A stretch of 64,000 nucleotides of DNA from Neodontobutis hainanensis (lineage: Eukaryota > Chordata > Actinopteri > Gobiiformes > Odontobutidae). The notes below the pieces were generated by a model. That model saw only the letters and a list, made by a program, of their open reading frames with translations. It was not told the DNA's origin and did not search any database. The DNA is taken from positions 8,356,001 through 8,420,000 of the forward strand of contig JALDNG010000004.1 of NCBI GenBank assembly GCA_024349245.1. The letters are read 5' to 3'. Below are positions 49,439 through 62,529 of the stretch, piece by piece; within the stretch, counting starts at the first letter, position 1, and the number at the start of each line of letters is the position of its first letter. A program made the translations under genes and the position numbers.

Positions 49439-52320
49439 GTGGTGACAGGCTTCAACTACGGCCAAATGACTGGTATGGAAATAAGAAACCGATCTGAATA
49501 GGTTAAAAAGAATATGCAAAACATTTCTTTCTCTGACTGACCAGAAAAATACATTATGTTGTTAAAAACCTTCTTTTGCAGACAAAACTAACCTGAGTGT
49601 CAATTCACGTTACAACTTTTGTTTTAATCTCCAAACCCAGATGTAAAATTAGTCTTTGGAGTATAGAGATTTGTTCTGGGTGTGTGTATGACACAGGTTA
49701 CTTTAGCTTGTCTCATGATAACTTTATGATGTATACCAGCAGATGCTAAGGCTTTGAGTGGCTGAGTGGCAGAGCCATTATAGAGCCAGTGTTTTGTTTG
49801 TGTGAGACAAGTTTTGCGGTAACAACTCTGAGGCTTGAGAGGGATTTGAGTTTTAATCTTAAGCAGTGAACATGCTTCATGAAAGTGTGACAGGTTTATG
49901 CATCTTATAGGAAGTCCTATTGTTAAAACGTTTTACACTGACATATACATAATACACCAACAAAAATCATGTACTATAAGCAGAGCGATAAAAATATAAT
50001 GCACTAAACAAGTTTGTACAGTGCACAATACTTGACTGTTGACCTTTTTTGTCCAAACAAATTAATGTTAGCCTTTCCTTTAATGGCCACAGATAAAAAA
50101 AAAGTATCACACTGGCCTTTGGTAAAGCTGAAATGTAAACAGTTGTATAATGGGTAGCAATAGAAGTCTGTGGCACATGTCAGCTCTATATGCTTTCGTA
50201 TTAATGGGCACTTGCTGTCAGTTTTTGATGTCAATACTACTAAACCGATAACAAAACATGTTAAAATGAGTCCGGACAAGACTGTATTAATACATTCAGC
50301 AATGTTTCCCACAAGTGCTCCACATACTTCTCAATTCAATCCATACTTGTCAGCAAAGGTTAGCCATTCATATATGGTACATCAGATATATAAACAAGTT
50401 GTCCACAGTGAAAGCCTGAAGCAGTCTATGCACTACTGTACACTATGGGGTGTTATTTACTCATAAAATCAGCTATCGCGCAGCATCATACTCGCACAAG
50501 TTGTAGGGCAGCTACTCATTGACTTTTGACTTTTGCAAAGGCCTGCAAACAAACATTAAAAACTGTACAGATGCAGCACATTAGGTACATTTTAATAGCC
50601 TAAAACACAACTATCTAAAGTTGCCACTCTGTGTTATAGGTCAAATAAAATATGAAATCAAAATATAAACATTTTTAGTGTTGGAAAAGCCTAAAAGTCA
50701 CTGAAAACTCATACTTAATCCCTATAACATAGAACCTTTTTTCTATACAACATAAAACTATACTAAAAAAGATTAGACAGCTTTTTTTTCTATGTATCAT
50801 GTTTACCATCTTTATGAAACTGGTGGTAAATGTAATCAAGGTTACAGAGAGGACACATAGTTGGTGTATGGTATAGATTATACTGCTGCTGACAAATACC
50901 AATTTAATTCAGTGTCTTGGTGTAAGTTTAGCTGGAGGACTAGTTGTCACTACATGTGCAGTCCTGATGAGCAAACACTGTGCAGCGTGATTACAATGTA
51001 GCCCCGCAGTAACTTGGAAACCCACTTGCTCAGAGCACAGCAGTCCAAATGCACTAAACACTTCCACACATGCTTAGGAGCGAGCTTTCTGTCACAAGTA
51101 TATCAGCAGCAAACATAGTGGAAACAACACATCAATGTACGCAGCGAGAAGTGCCAGAATATGCAGTGGTATAAAACACATAAAATGCAAAACAACCCTA
51201 AAAGAACGCACATATATCGTACAGATATGAGAGAATAAACAGCTTAGGGATGAGTTTGACTTAATTTGTTTATGCTAGAGTTCCTGGAAAAGAGCATGCT
51301 TAAGGCAGCAGCAAATCATTTCTATACGAGATGACGACAAGTGCCTCTCTCTCCTTTTTGGTGTGCTTTTGTTTGTATTCTGTATCGCTTATCATTCTCA
51401 GACTTGCCTTTACAAAGACCAAGAGCCTCTTCATTCATTCAATTTATTCATTATAATCTTTAATACGGTGACATGAGACAATATGGTATGTGCTGCTGTT
51501 TTGGGCTTCATAGACATTTGGTAAATAAAAACTGAATGTGATATGCTACGAAGAAATCAAGGCCAAATGTCATGGAGTCACCAGAGCATGGAAAGATTTA
51601 AAAGACTGGTGAGGTCGTGTAAAGTTTAGTGGAAAGCTTGAGAAACGCAACATGACCTATTAAAGAGGAGGTTTAGTGGTTTGTCCTTAAACATCCCATA
51701 TTCTATCAAATTAATAACAATGTTTATTATGGGTTCTACTTAACCGCATTGCACACACCTCATTACGCAGCTCAGCTTGGTAATGTCAAAAGATAGCGCA
51801 AATAGATGCTTCATTTAAAACACCATTTTCTGTTTCTGTAAGGATTTAATAAAAACATTAAAAGGTCAGTACAAAAATGTCTGATATCTTTCAGTTTCAT
51901 AGTTGGTGTAGTATAGAATGCAGCGGTGAACTCTTAATAGTAAAATTAAACATTAATTAGAATAATTAAACTTTTTTCAAAATGTTAATATTTTATGAAG
52001 CACACACTGCAACAAGTCCTTCCTTTCTTTAATTGGTGACCTGTTATGGTTTTCCACTTTACTTTATTGCTCCATATTTCAGCTCCCTAAAATGGTTTAG
52101 TAGAGTTGCAGAGTGGTTTTTATGCTTACAAGATACAAATTACTCTTGCTCTGTCTGTCCAAATTGCACTTTGCAAATAATAATAAAAAAATACCCCTTT
52201 TAGACCCTAAAACTATATAAGTATTCAAAAAAGAAGACAATATATGCTCTTAAAACAGTGGTATTGTGTCATTAAGTTTATGGTCTCAGGGGTTTAAATT
52301 GAACAATGTGGAGCCAAATA

Positions 52321-52765
52321 CAGTGCTCATAAGTTTACAGAATATTTCAGAGAATATAAATGATAACATAAAAAAGACGTTCCAACATGACAACGATCCA
52401 AAGCACAAGGCCAAGTCGACCTGTCATTGGCTACAGCAGCATAAAGTGAAGGTTCTGGACTGGCCATCTCAGTCTCCTGACCTCAATATCATTGCGTTCA
52501 TCCAAAACAGCTCAAGAATTTACAGGAACTGGAAGCTTTAAGCCAAGAAGAATGGGCAGTTTTACCATCTGAGAAAATAAAGAGCCTCATCCACAACTTC
52601 CACAAAAGACTTCAAGCTGTCATTGATGTTAAAGGTGGCAATATTAAAAACTGGGCTGTGTAAACTTTTGATCATGGTTTATTTTGTCATAATGATTTAA
52701 AAAGATGAAAAACAATTGCTTGACAATTTTAACCTTTACCCAACTACGAGTTAAAAAAAAAATGT
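52321..52765 (+). pseudogene. Tc1-like transposon fragment with 3' transposase remnant
   Basis: The left tip CAGTGCTCATAAGTTTACAG follows TA (52319-52320). About 60 bp later the sequence jumps into the 3' third of a Tc1 transposase, with QHDNDPKHKAK containing the second catalytic Asp, WLQQHKVKVLDWPSQSPDLN, then IIAF where the family has IIE, so the third acidic residue is lost. A frameshift and stop follow. It ends with the inner inverted repeat near 52680-52765. It is the same family as 9481-10778, sharing an identical stretch of about 60 bp. Confidence 0.85.
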
Positions 52766-53979
52766 TTTTACGTAATCATGGCCAATTAATGAATAAAAAG
52801 GCAAATGTAATTGTATGTGTTACTGACACACGGGTGCAATAAAGACAATTGAAAAGTAAAAATGTGCGTCACTGCAAATTAAAAAACAGGCACATGGGTC
52901 AGCGTCACTTGGGCTGGCAAAGGAAATTGTGGAAATGTATGTAAAATGGGTATGTTGATGAGAAAAAAGGAGTAACCTGAGGCTCAAAACACATTCAGTT
53001 ATGAATTACCAGGAAACGTACTCTAAATTCTCCATTGATCATTCTCTGAATTGACCATTGTAGTAGAAGAGCGGATCGGTACATGCATATTCTCTAGTAC
53101 TCTCAGGAATTAATGTACAAAATAATGACTAAGGACAAATAAGATTCATTCAATCTTCATTCAAAATTCATTAAGACATTCAATTTACTCTAAATATAAA
53201 AAGAACAGTAATAGTAATTCTTTGTATTTACCAGAGCACACAGGGGACATTTACAGCCTTACATTTTCACACTGTAAGGTTGAATTGGTTGAGAGGTACA
53301 CAAAACCTGAAGGACCAAGTCTGTGTCCTGAAAGAAATTTAAGTTTAAGTCTTGATGTTAATTTGGCATTTGGTCACAATAGAAAAATGGTTGTGTTTGC
53401 ACAAATTCTGACCCTGACTACTAGATCATTCATACAATCCACACAGAACAGAACGCTTTTTTTCTGAAATTTGTACTGGCCTTCTGCAGTTTGTAATAGC
53501 TGTGGTCCTTTGACTTTGACTCAAAGAAAACTAAAAAGAAATGAAAAACTTTTTGAGCCTCACCTACATTGATCTAGCGTTGCCATTTGTCTTTTCAGCC
53601 ATCAGATATATCCAGAGATTAAAGTCAAACGACTGAGGAAATTCCTACTCTATTATTCAGTCTGTTTAATGAGCTTTCGAAGTATTTCCCTGGCAGGACT
53701 TCAAACATGAGGACTAACATTAACAAGTCCAGACTTCTATACGTCCAGAATCAAAGAGAAACTAGTGTAAAGAGCCGGGAAGAATAAATGAAAGAAAAAA
53801 AGGTGATGAAAACATAAACTGTTTTTTTTTTTTTAGTTTGAAAGCTACACTGAAAGATGTGAAGAAAATAAGACATAATAATAAATGTATATAATGCTGT
53901 GTATTTTTGTGTTTACCAACGAGAATGAGATTCAGGTGAACATGTTCCAATGCATTGTGCATCATTTTCTTTTTTTTCT

Positions 53980-54080
53980 TCTCATCTCTGCCTTACCTAA
54001 CGATGTCTGTTAATTACAGCTATTTATTAGCCCCAAACACCTAATTAACGGGCCTTCAGCACAACAAGCAAACACAGTAA
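53980..54080. promoter_or_regulatory. Possible intronic conserved element
   Basis: A short repeat-free block with CTGTTAATTACAGC, TATTTATTAGCCCC and CACCTAATTAACGGG, three homeodomain-type cores in about 60 bp. Intronic CDKAL1 enhancers acting on SOX4 are known in vertebrates; whether this is one is unproven. Confidence 0.25.
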
Positions 54081-57000
54081 TCTATACACAACACATTGAG
54101 GGACGTCTCCACCAAAGATATGGAGAAAAATTAAACCAAGGGCCCAGATGTGAATAGGTGTCAAAGCTGTTGAAAAGGCTCTTTGTTTATTTCCTCATGC
54201 TCAATGCAATAAATATTCGCTTCAGTCTTTTTTGTCTCGAGGTGTGTCTTTGTGTTCTTTTGCCTTATTTTCTTACGTCTCATGTGAAAGCATTCCTTGT
54301 TTTTGCCTTTTATTATCATGATTTATGCAAGGACTTTGGATCAAAGCCATAAATTATGATGTTGGACTGTTACTAAAATAATACTATAGAGTAATAAACC
54401 TTAAGAGCTGATCAAGATCTGGAAAATCTGAAAAAAAAAAAAAAAAAAACAGAATGCACACATATGCTGCTAACAATAAAAATTACATGACTTAATACAA
54501 ACATTTTTTTTTTGGACGATAACTACTTCAGCTAATACTCAAAGCGTCTCAAACCTGTCAGAATATGACATCGTAGGAATAAAGCTTGTCAATTTATCTC
54601 AAACAAAGGAGATGAAAGGGACATAAACCATAATAGTGATGCCACTATTTTTACACTCTTCCCATTAACTCCAATTCTCACACAAACACAGAGAGTGCCT
54701 GCAGTCAGAGTAAATGTATCATTTTCCTCCCCTGCTGTGCCCCAGTTTTTCAAAACTTACTTATAATGAGAAGAAAGTCTTTACAGCCATAATTTGGACA
54801 AAGGCTCATAGCTCATACTAACTGACTTGTCTCCTTGTCACCGTGTTTACAAGGACACAGACTTTTGCCATAAACAGCCACTATGACTTAACCTAGCTGC
54901 TTCTCATTCACTCAACCTACCAACAGCTACCAACATGTGTCTGGTCTCTATTTACAGTTTAGTGCTCACAACACCTTATTAATAATTCAAGAAAATGGGT
55001 TTCTAGAGCCTGTTTTGAATTATTGGCAATTACTACAAACTATTTGTTCAGCTTGGCTCAGTCCAAAACCTGAAAACACACATTTCAAGATAACAGTGCA
55101 ACCACCAATAATTAAAAGGATGATTTTAACTGGTGTTAGTTTGTAATTTACTACCATAGATAAGCCTCACACCTTGTTAAATTAGAAACTAAAGGAGCTT
55201 ACACAGGAAATGGTGTCGTTTGCATCTATCAAAGCTAAGTCAATTAATCTTGGATAGACTGTGTTTGTGTGCCTGTGAACATGTGATACCTGGATAAGAT
55301 TAATTTGAAATAGAAAAGGCAAATGCAACATTTTATGCTGAAACAAAAGGGATTACACTGTATACTTTTTGGAACAGTTCTTAAAAGGAGCATTACAGAA
55401 GATCCAGAGTTTTTGTGCTAGTGTGCCACCTCTGGCGTTTGCGGTACTGCATCTAGTGTTGTGCGTGTTCACTGTGCTCACGCTTGTACGAACACGAACA
55501 AACAACAACCAAAGAAGAATCTGCCGTTTTTGAGTTCCCTGTGTTCCCAGGATTCATTTTCAACTTCCCGATACCGTTACTCAGTTTACAAATCAGAAGC
55601 TGAGAACCTGGTAAACGAGCATGCACGTGCATTAAGTCACATCCGGTACAGACTTACAGAGGCAACTGCAGCTCATTCTGCACATCATGCTGTTGCTGAT
55701 GCATGTATGGGTTAGAATTTTTTTTATCTCTCTTTAGCTCTAAAGAATTTCAGAAAAGGACAACCATGTTTTCGAATTGTAGCCTGCAACCATGCAATAG
55801 AATTACCATATAGATTGCAGTGGGTTTTGTTGATTTAGACAACTAATATGCTTAATGACAGGCTATGTTATTGCAATCAGGCACAGACAAACAATTACTT
55901 AGGTTGAGAAGTCGTGAGCATATATATAAGAAATCTGGCTGTAGTTAAGCCAGGTATGGCCACACATTTCCCTTTTCCATAAGATTTGCTGATGTTTGTT
56001 TAGGATCTGTATTATACCATAAAATGCAACAATGATATTTTATAACATCATCAAAATACTTGCAAATGATAATTGAATTGGATCATTTCTTTGCATTAAA
56101 TACATATATCAAATACAATGAACATAAAGAAAATATATCATGAATGAATAAAAATAACCATATATAAGGACTATTTAACAGGTGCATTAAAGCGCTTTAC
56201 GGATGTATCTGCTTTTCTACTTTCTCACTTCAAACCAATCATGGCAGAGACGGGACTCTCAAAAAGAGTGCATACATACAAACACAAAACACACAGAGCT
56301 TTCCAAATGAGCTTGTCTGAATAGGGCCCTTTGAGTGGATCAAAAAACCTTCACAATTTTATCCAAGAAACCATTTAGCAACACGGGCACCCTGATTCAT
56401 TTCTCCATCTCTTTCTGTCTTTCTCCTTGCACACACGTCCTCCCACCGCAGCACCATTCAGATGTCAGTCACACAGCACGCCACTAAAAGGAGACAGAGC
56501 ATTTTGAGCCCAGCGGCGTGCGTGTGTGTGTGGGTGTCTACCTGTCTCTGGTCATGTGAGTGAATAGAACATGGGCTTGATGCCTTTGACCCAACAAATG
56601 GAAGCAATCAACAAGCTATTACTGCATGGACTGTCTCGATCTGAGACAGCCCCAGTGCTGAGGGAACCAGAGGAAGAGAAAAAGGTGAGGAGAAAGCATG
56701 TATTCTGGGCTATTTCATTTTAAAGGCAGAATTTTTTTTTAACAAAGCAAGCAGACTGACCCATTTGGTTGCTTAAAAAAAAGCTCAGCTTTATTTTCCA
56801 GTTCAGTTCGAGTCACTAGAAGAATACAGCTAAGTAAACATTAAACTGACCTGTGGCTTTTTAGCACCTCAACCTTGGACTAAACTCAAGTAAAGCAACA
56901 AGTAAAACTTTACAAAAAATACAAACTGTTTAGTGTTAGCTGCGCACACGTAATCCTTGTTAATGTTAGTCTTATTGATATTAATGATTGAAAAATACAG

Positions 57001-58789
57001 AACAGGTGAGTAATTCAACACTTAATGTTGCCAATTGTGTTGCATAACCTTGACAGATTGAGAACAACTATACATGCTCTGTAACACTCTATATGGCACA
57101 AAAGAAGAGGAGAAGCACGTCTTTGGTATAAGCGGTGTCCCAATGTGGGTGGAAAATCAGTGTCAACACATACACACAAGGTCGCTACCACTGCTTTCTT
57201 TCACCAGACAGGAGGTGTATTATTACCCTGCAGTGTCTGAGATTATAGCCATTCCAAAGCCGAGAGAACAGCATTACAGTATTGTCTTTAATGGAAAGCA
57301 CAAGTTCAATTGTAGACATTTATTATTGAACCTGAAGATAGACAGACTTACAAACAAAATTGCAACAAATGAGACAAGAAAGCAGAGCAACAAATACACT
57401 GTCTATTCGTCCCACTGCCTCAATCTCTTGCTCTAAATAGTCAGTTAATTAACGCAAAAGAGAGGAACAGTGTGCCAGGCAAATGTCAAGCTTGACAAAG
57501 ACGAAGGTTAGCTTTTTACACTAATGCAAAACAACAGCAGCCTAAAAACTAATTCTACAAAATAAAAGTAATTAACATGGCCAGGGGGTGGAGGGTGGGC
57601 AGAATAGTAATTACTTGGTTTAGAAACGTGCAAAAAATATGAAAATGTGATCTGTTGGGGAGTGAGAGAATTTGGTTTACTAATTAACCTTTTATTTTTT
57701 TCCCCACAAAATATAAATAATTACGTGAACTTCAATGAGGCAAAGTAGAATTCCTGAAGGGAGGTTTTATTTCCTGCTTTCACTTGTTAGAGTGTGCTAG
57801 TTAGAGCCACCTCTAGCTCCCTGTGTCTCCTGCTCGGTCTGACTGGAGAGGCTGGGCAGGTGCAATGGGCCATGTTGACAGCTTGTCCCCTCTTTCTTGC
57901 CGCAGGGGAAAACTGTCACCCTTGTCATTCAGGCCCGTGAACACAGCACGGAGAATCTGTGTGTGCGAATGTTCTCGGAGACTGTGTCAGAGTGGGGCGA
58001 CATGGTAGAGGGGCTTTGTTAGCTCTGCCAGAGACAGCTGAATGCATGGGGACTCACACACACTCAAAATGACTTAAGCATGATGGGAGTTTTTACAAGT
58101 TCAAAACTGAAGGGCATAAGTAAGCAGGGCTTACAGTATTGAACATGTAAATATTTTGTATAACTAAATTATACCTTTCTTTTAGTCTGTTGACTTTTAG
58201 TTTATTTCATAAAAAGGTATTAGCAGTTATTCTAAGACTTCAGATTTGAGGTTTCAGACAGAGGAACTAAAACTTTATGAGAGAAGAAAACACCTGAGTG
58301 TACATTAGTAAAACAAAAGGCAAGTCTATACCATGGCTCAGTGAGTTACATACTCAAAGCTTGTGTGTGGGGCACTGGCCTTAGACAAAGTGCTCTGCCA
58401 GCTTTCTGCCCACTGGTCTTTTCATTGTTGATGGATGGGCCTTGTTCAGCACCATCTGGCTATAGGATACTTCACATTAATCATTACAAACACACACTCC
58501 TGCACACACAAACACATCGTTAGGTATAATACTGTTAAATACACTGAAAGAAAAAGATGGATTTTAAGAAAAAATTAAGTAAGGAAAAGAAGAAGGACAT
58601 AAAGCAATTAGTTCTTGTAAAACATTGTTTGAAATAGTGCACTGTCTAGTGCAATGGAACAATGACGTTCCAAAACCCCACCCCACTCAGGCTTTATTAA
58701 TGACCTTTCAGTGCGTATAGGAGGATGCATATTAGCAATAATGGGTGTGAAACACTAATTTCCCTTCCTCTTTGAATCTTTAAGGTCTT

Positions 58790-58939
<150 letters not shown>

Positions 58940-60668
58940 ATTAGTAAACACATAAGGTCCTTACATAAACCGCAAGCTAAAGGGCAGACAACTGAGGCAG
59001 GTTATTATAAAATGAGGGGCATTATCAGACTTCATTTTATTCTATTTAACGGGCATGTGGGAGCTTAATCCATCTGATTTGCTCAGTGTGTGGACATGGG
59101 CAAGGGTAGGCGGAACAGTGGTTGATCATGGAGGAAGCATGCTTGACATTAGATTTATTATCATTAAATCATATCTCACGGCTATCTGGGTTTGTAATAC
59201 AAAGGGATTTATTTTCCCATTGACACAATCTATGTAAATACAACGGCACCTACAGGTAAAAAGGCTGAAAGCTGAGATACATGGTAGATCCATGAGTAAT
59301 TTAAATAGAAATCTCCACATATTGGCAAAGTTCCTTTGACAAAGTGTATCATTGCATGGACTATATTAGCTCAGCATCAATTTTAGTTTGAAAATGAATT
59401 GGATAGAAAGCCTAAATTAAATTATGTTCATAAGTTATTGCCCAGAAACTTTAATTCAAATTTCATCTTTCTGTTATGTATGTACTAATCAATCTTTACT
59501 GAAGCACATGTACAAACTATTATTAGTTTGCCTCTATCGAAAAAGTGTGTATTTTAGTGTGTGGGAGGCAAAGATCCATGGCTGCCACACAGAAAACGTG
59601 ATCTCTCTCATATCGCATTAATTAGTGCGTAACATATAACAATTGCAAAGGCACAAACTCCACTCAAGGCATAAACTCTGCAAAGATGAGCTAAAGCTGT
59701 GTTAAATTATGCTGTGTGACATTTGCGAGGAACGCTTCAATCACCGGCACTTTAACTCTGCAGTGCAGTAGCAGGGCGCCATTACACTTATGTGTTACAT
59801 CGTCCCGTTTCTCACAAGAAGGCTTTGAATTACTACAGTTCAAGCCACCCATTTTGTACATTAGTTTGGCTACTATAAATGTAAAACATTTCATGTGAAC
59901 CATATGTAAAGAGGCCAGAGTCTAATCTAGACTGGATTCCATGTTTGGCCATTTGATGTGAAAAGATTTGACCTGGGATACATTGGAGGCCAGTGTGAAT
60001 GCCACCATAGTTATTTATTTATTATTAATTCACAAACACCAATCTTCACATTATGTGCGTCACTGTGACATTTGGCTATTGGTCTAGCAACAGCAGGTGT
60101 CACCTGGAGAAAATAAAAGTCCAGTGATGGCAAAAAAAAGGGGTGACAGCTGTTGTCAAAAGGTTGGATGTTTCAGAAGGACATCTTTATATATGAACTC
60201 AATGCACACAGGCACCCAGTGTTGTCACAAGGGTCTCATCATCATAAGCATGCCTGAAGAGAGCCATGTTCAATCTGCTGTCAGATGTTAATGGATGAGC
60301 CAGTGCACACACACATGTCTTAATATATACGCACACATACACAGCCAAGAAGATTTATCTGTGACTTTAGGATTCAATCTAGCCCACACTTACTCTTACT
60401 CACACAATCACAAAATATAATTAGGAGGCAACACTTCAGCGGTCCTCATCCACTAGATTACTGACAAGAGGCGTCAATCTCAAAGAGATGACAAACTCAT
60501 CAATAAGCCTTTAAGACAATACAGCAAGGGTGACCCACAAGTGCTTTAATGTCAATGGACGACTTGTGGACTAAAGGTGAATGAGGAGTTTCTCCCATTA
60601 AAAAATATATGGTAAATGAGCCCACCTAAGTGAGAGTAGCAGCTTTAAGAGAGAGAAATGGCTCTTAC

Positions 60669-60731
60669 CTTGTGGTCATAAGGGTTATACGAGTGGAAGA
60701 GTTGTGACAGCTCTTTTGTCCGCTGCTTTTT
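60669..60731 (-). CDS. cdkal1: CDKAL1 coding exon (fourth from last)
   Basis: This 63-bp exon encodes 21 residues in phase 0, beginning KKQRTKELSQLFHSY and ending NPYDHK. It is bounded by a TTCACAG acceptor and a GTAAGAG donor on the minus strand. It matches the known vertebrate CDKAL1 segment just before the TRAM domain (human KKQRTKDLSRVFHSYSPYDHK, from memory), with only a few conservative changes. CDKAL1 is a radical-SAM methylthiotransferase that converts t6A to ms2t6A at position 37 of tRNA-Lys(UUU), which aids accurate lysine decoding, notably in proinsulin. The Fe-S/SAM catalytic exons are not in the window and should lie above 64000. The intron to the next exon is about 19.8 kb. The identification rests on continuity with three further exons in the same order and phase. 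Confidence 0.93.
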
Positions 60732-61239
60732 CTGTGAATAAAAAAAGAAATAAAAAATTAAAATCATTTATGCACATTAAATGAGAGAAATTGATTTTCA
60801 TACAAATGAAGATGTGAAAGTTGTTAGCTGTTCTCTATGTGTATATTTTATATTCTTGATAGAAAAAGACAATTTCTCATGCTTTCTTTGGAAATAACTC
60901 CGCTCTTAACCCACAGTGCCCTTAATGTATAATGAGATGCAAAGTAGGAGACATGACTGTCTGATATGTGCCACTTGTTAACGCAATCAGTTACACAAGG
61001 CCGATGCAGATACAAAAGCGCTAATTAGCCCACTGATTAGGCCAGGCCTGGCTTAAGGGAAGGATATGTGCAACTGTAGCTGAAGGGAGTGTATTTAATA
61101 CGTTAACAATCTGCATTAAAGATCCTGCACCTAACTTATTTTGTTTTGTATTTGAGTGAAAATCGTTTTGAACCCATAAAGTATGTTTTAAAAGCAGTCA
61201 TTTATGTAAAGATCAAATTGCTACGTGTTTTTTATTTTA

Positions 61240-61660
61240 ACCAAACCCGGAAGCAACATTCACATTCTCAGAAAAGGGGATAAGCCCCATTGGCTGCTGA
61301 TATAAAGCCACTAAGCGCCTGCACGCCTTGTAAACAGTGAAGCATGGCTACGGAAAATCCAACCAGCAAGGTGGCTATAACCCCACGGGCTGTTACCGCA
61401 TACATGGCAAAACAGCCGTAAAAGCAAGATACAGATAAAAAAAAGAAGCAAAGCGCTCAAGAGACCAAAGAAGAACTAAAACGGACATAAATATTGGTGG
61501 AGTGTGCACGCATAAGAGAGACGTGCTTGAGTGCGCGCATGTGAAGTAAGAGGAAAAAGAGAGGGTTTGTGAGAGTGAGGAGCGACTTAGGAGGAGGGGC
61601 TAAAAGTTCGAACTTAGCCAACGTGCCTCTATCATGGTTTAGCAAAGGCTGGAATCAGGT
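61240..61660 (+). repeat. Promoter-like, probably DNA-transposon-derived segment
   Basis: It contains an ETS-like CCCGGAAG (61246-61253), an inverted CCAAT (ATTGG 61289-61293), a TATA-like TATAAAG (61301-61307) and an ATG at 61344. Downstream, broken reading frames include RSRDQRRTKTDINIG, reminiscent of a peptide seen in fish repeat-encoded proteins. Frames are interrupted by several stops, so nothing is translated now. Confidence 0.35.
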
Positions 61661-62440
61661 AAAGCTCATTTAAGTCTCCTGAGGCCCAACTTCTACATAT
61701 GCAGCAACAACTTGTTCAGCAATCACGTATATATGTTATATCATAAAGAACAGCTGATCAATGCAGCCTAAAGACAGACAGGAAGAGCTGAAGGGTGAGG
61801 ATGAGTGGGTGCATGCAGAAATTAGTACAAATAGCTTAGCTAAGTTTCCAACAACAAAATTGTAAATATAGTCCTGAAAAAATAAGCTGACACAGAAGAA
61901 GAATAACTACAACATTGCTTTATGCCAGAAATGTCTTTTCTATTCAATCCTATAATTATTGCCCCAGTTCACCTACTCTTCTTCCTGCTTTACTCCAAAG
62001 GGCTGTTCAGAATCTCTAAATTCCCATTTCTCTCAATTTTCCCTCCCTTTCTACATATCCCTTTTCCCTGGCTCCCTGTGTTTGTTCTAGTTGGAGGGAA
62101 AAACTCATTCTAATCATTCTGTCTCCCATCCTTCTTTTATATGTCTATACCTCCAAGATCTCCTTCACTCATTCAGTCCACCTAAAGCACCTTCGGTAAG
62201 CACAATGTTCTCATTGCTTCTCAACACCATCCTTTCTACTCTTGCTAACTTTTCATCATTCACACCATTACTCTGTATTTACTCAAGTGTGTGTATGTGT
62301 AAGACAGATGTAAGTGCAGGTAAGGATTTTTCAAACCTTGTGAGCTCCCAGCTGAATTTACACAGTCCGACAGCTCACATAGAGTCAAACACACACCATC
62401 GGCTCAGTGCAACACTCAACTCTCACTCACATATGCTTTA

Positions 62441-62529
62441 CATCTAAATGAATGTAGCTGGTCAATTCATTTAGATGTCAATGTAGCTGGTCAATTCATT
62501 TACATCTAAATGAATTGACCAGCTACATT
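62441..62529. repeat. Nested inverted and direct repeat
   Basis: A perfect 23-bp inverted repeat (62480-62502 and 62507-62529) has a 4-nt loop CATC. The left arm is also a direct repeat of 62451-62474. A second 13-bp inverted pair (62441-62453 and 62466-62478) overlaps it. It can fold into alternative hairpins. It has no TSD or family resemblance to a transposon. Confidence 0.9.

Noticed and set aside
57074..57436. 120-codon plus-strand ORF in the large intron
   Set aside because: No recognisable domain, and no splice or promoter context; consistent with chance.
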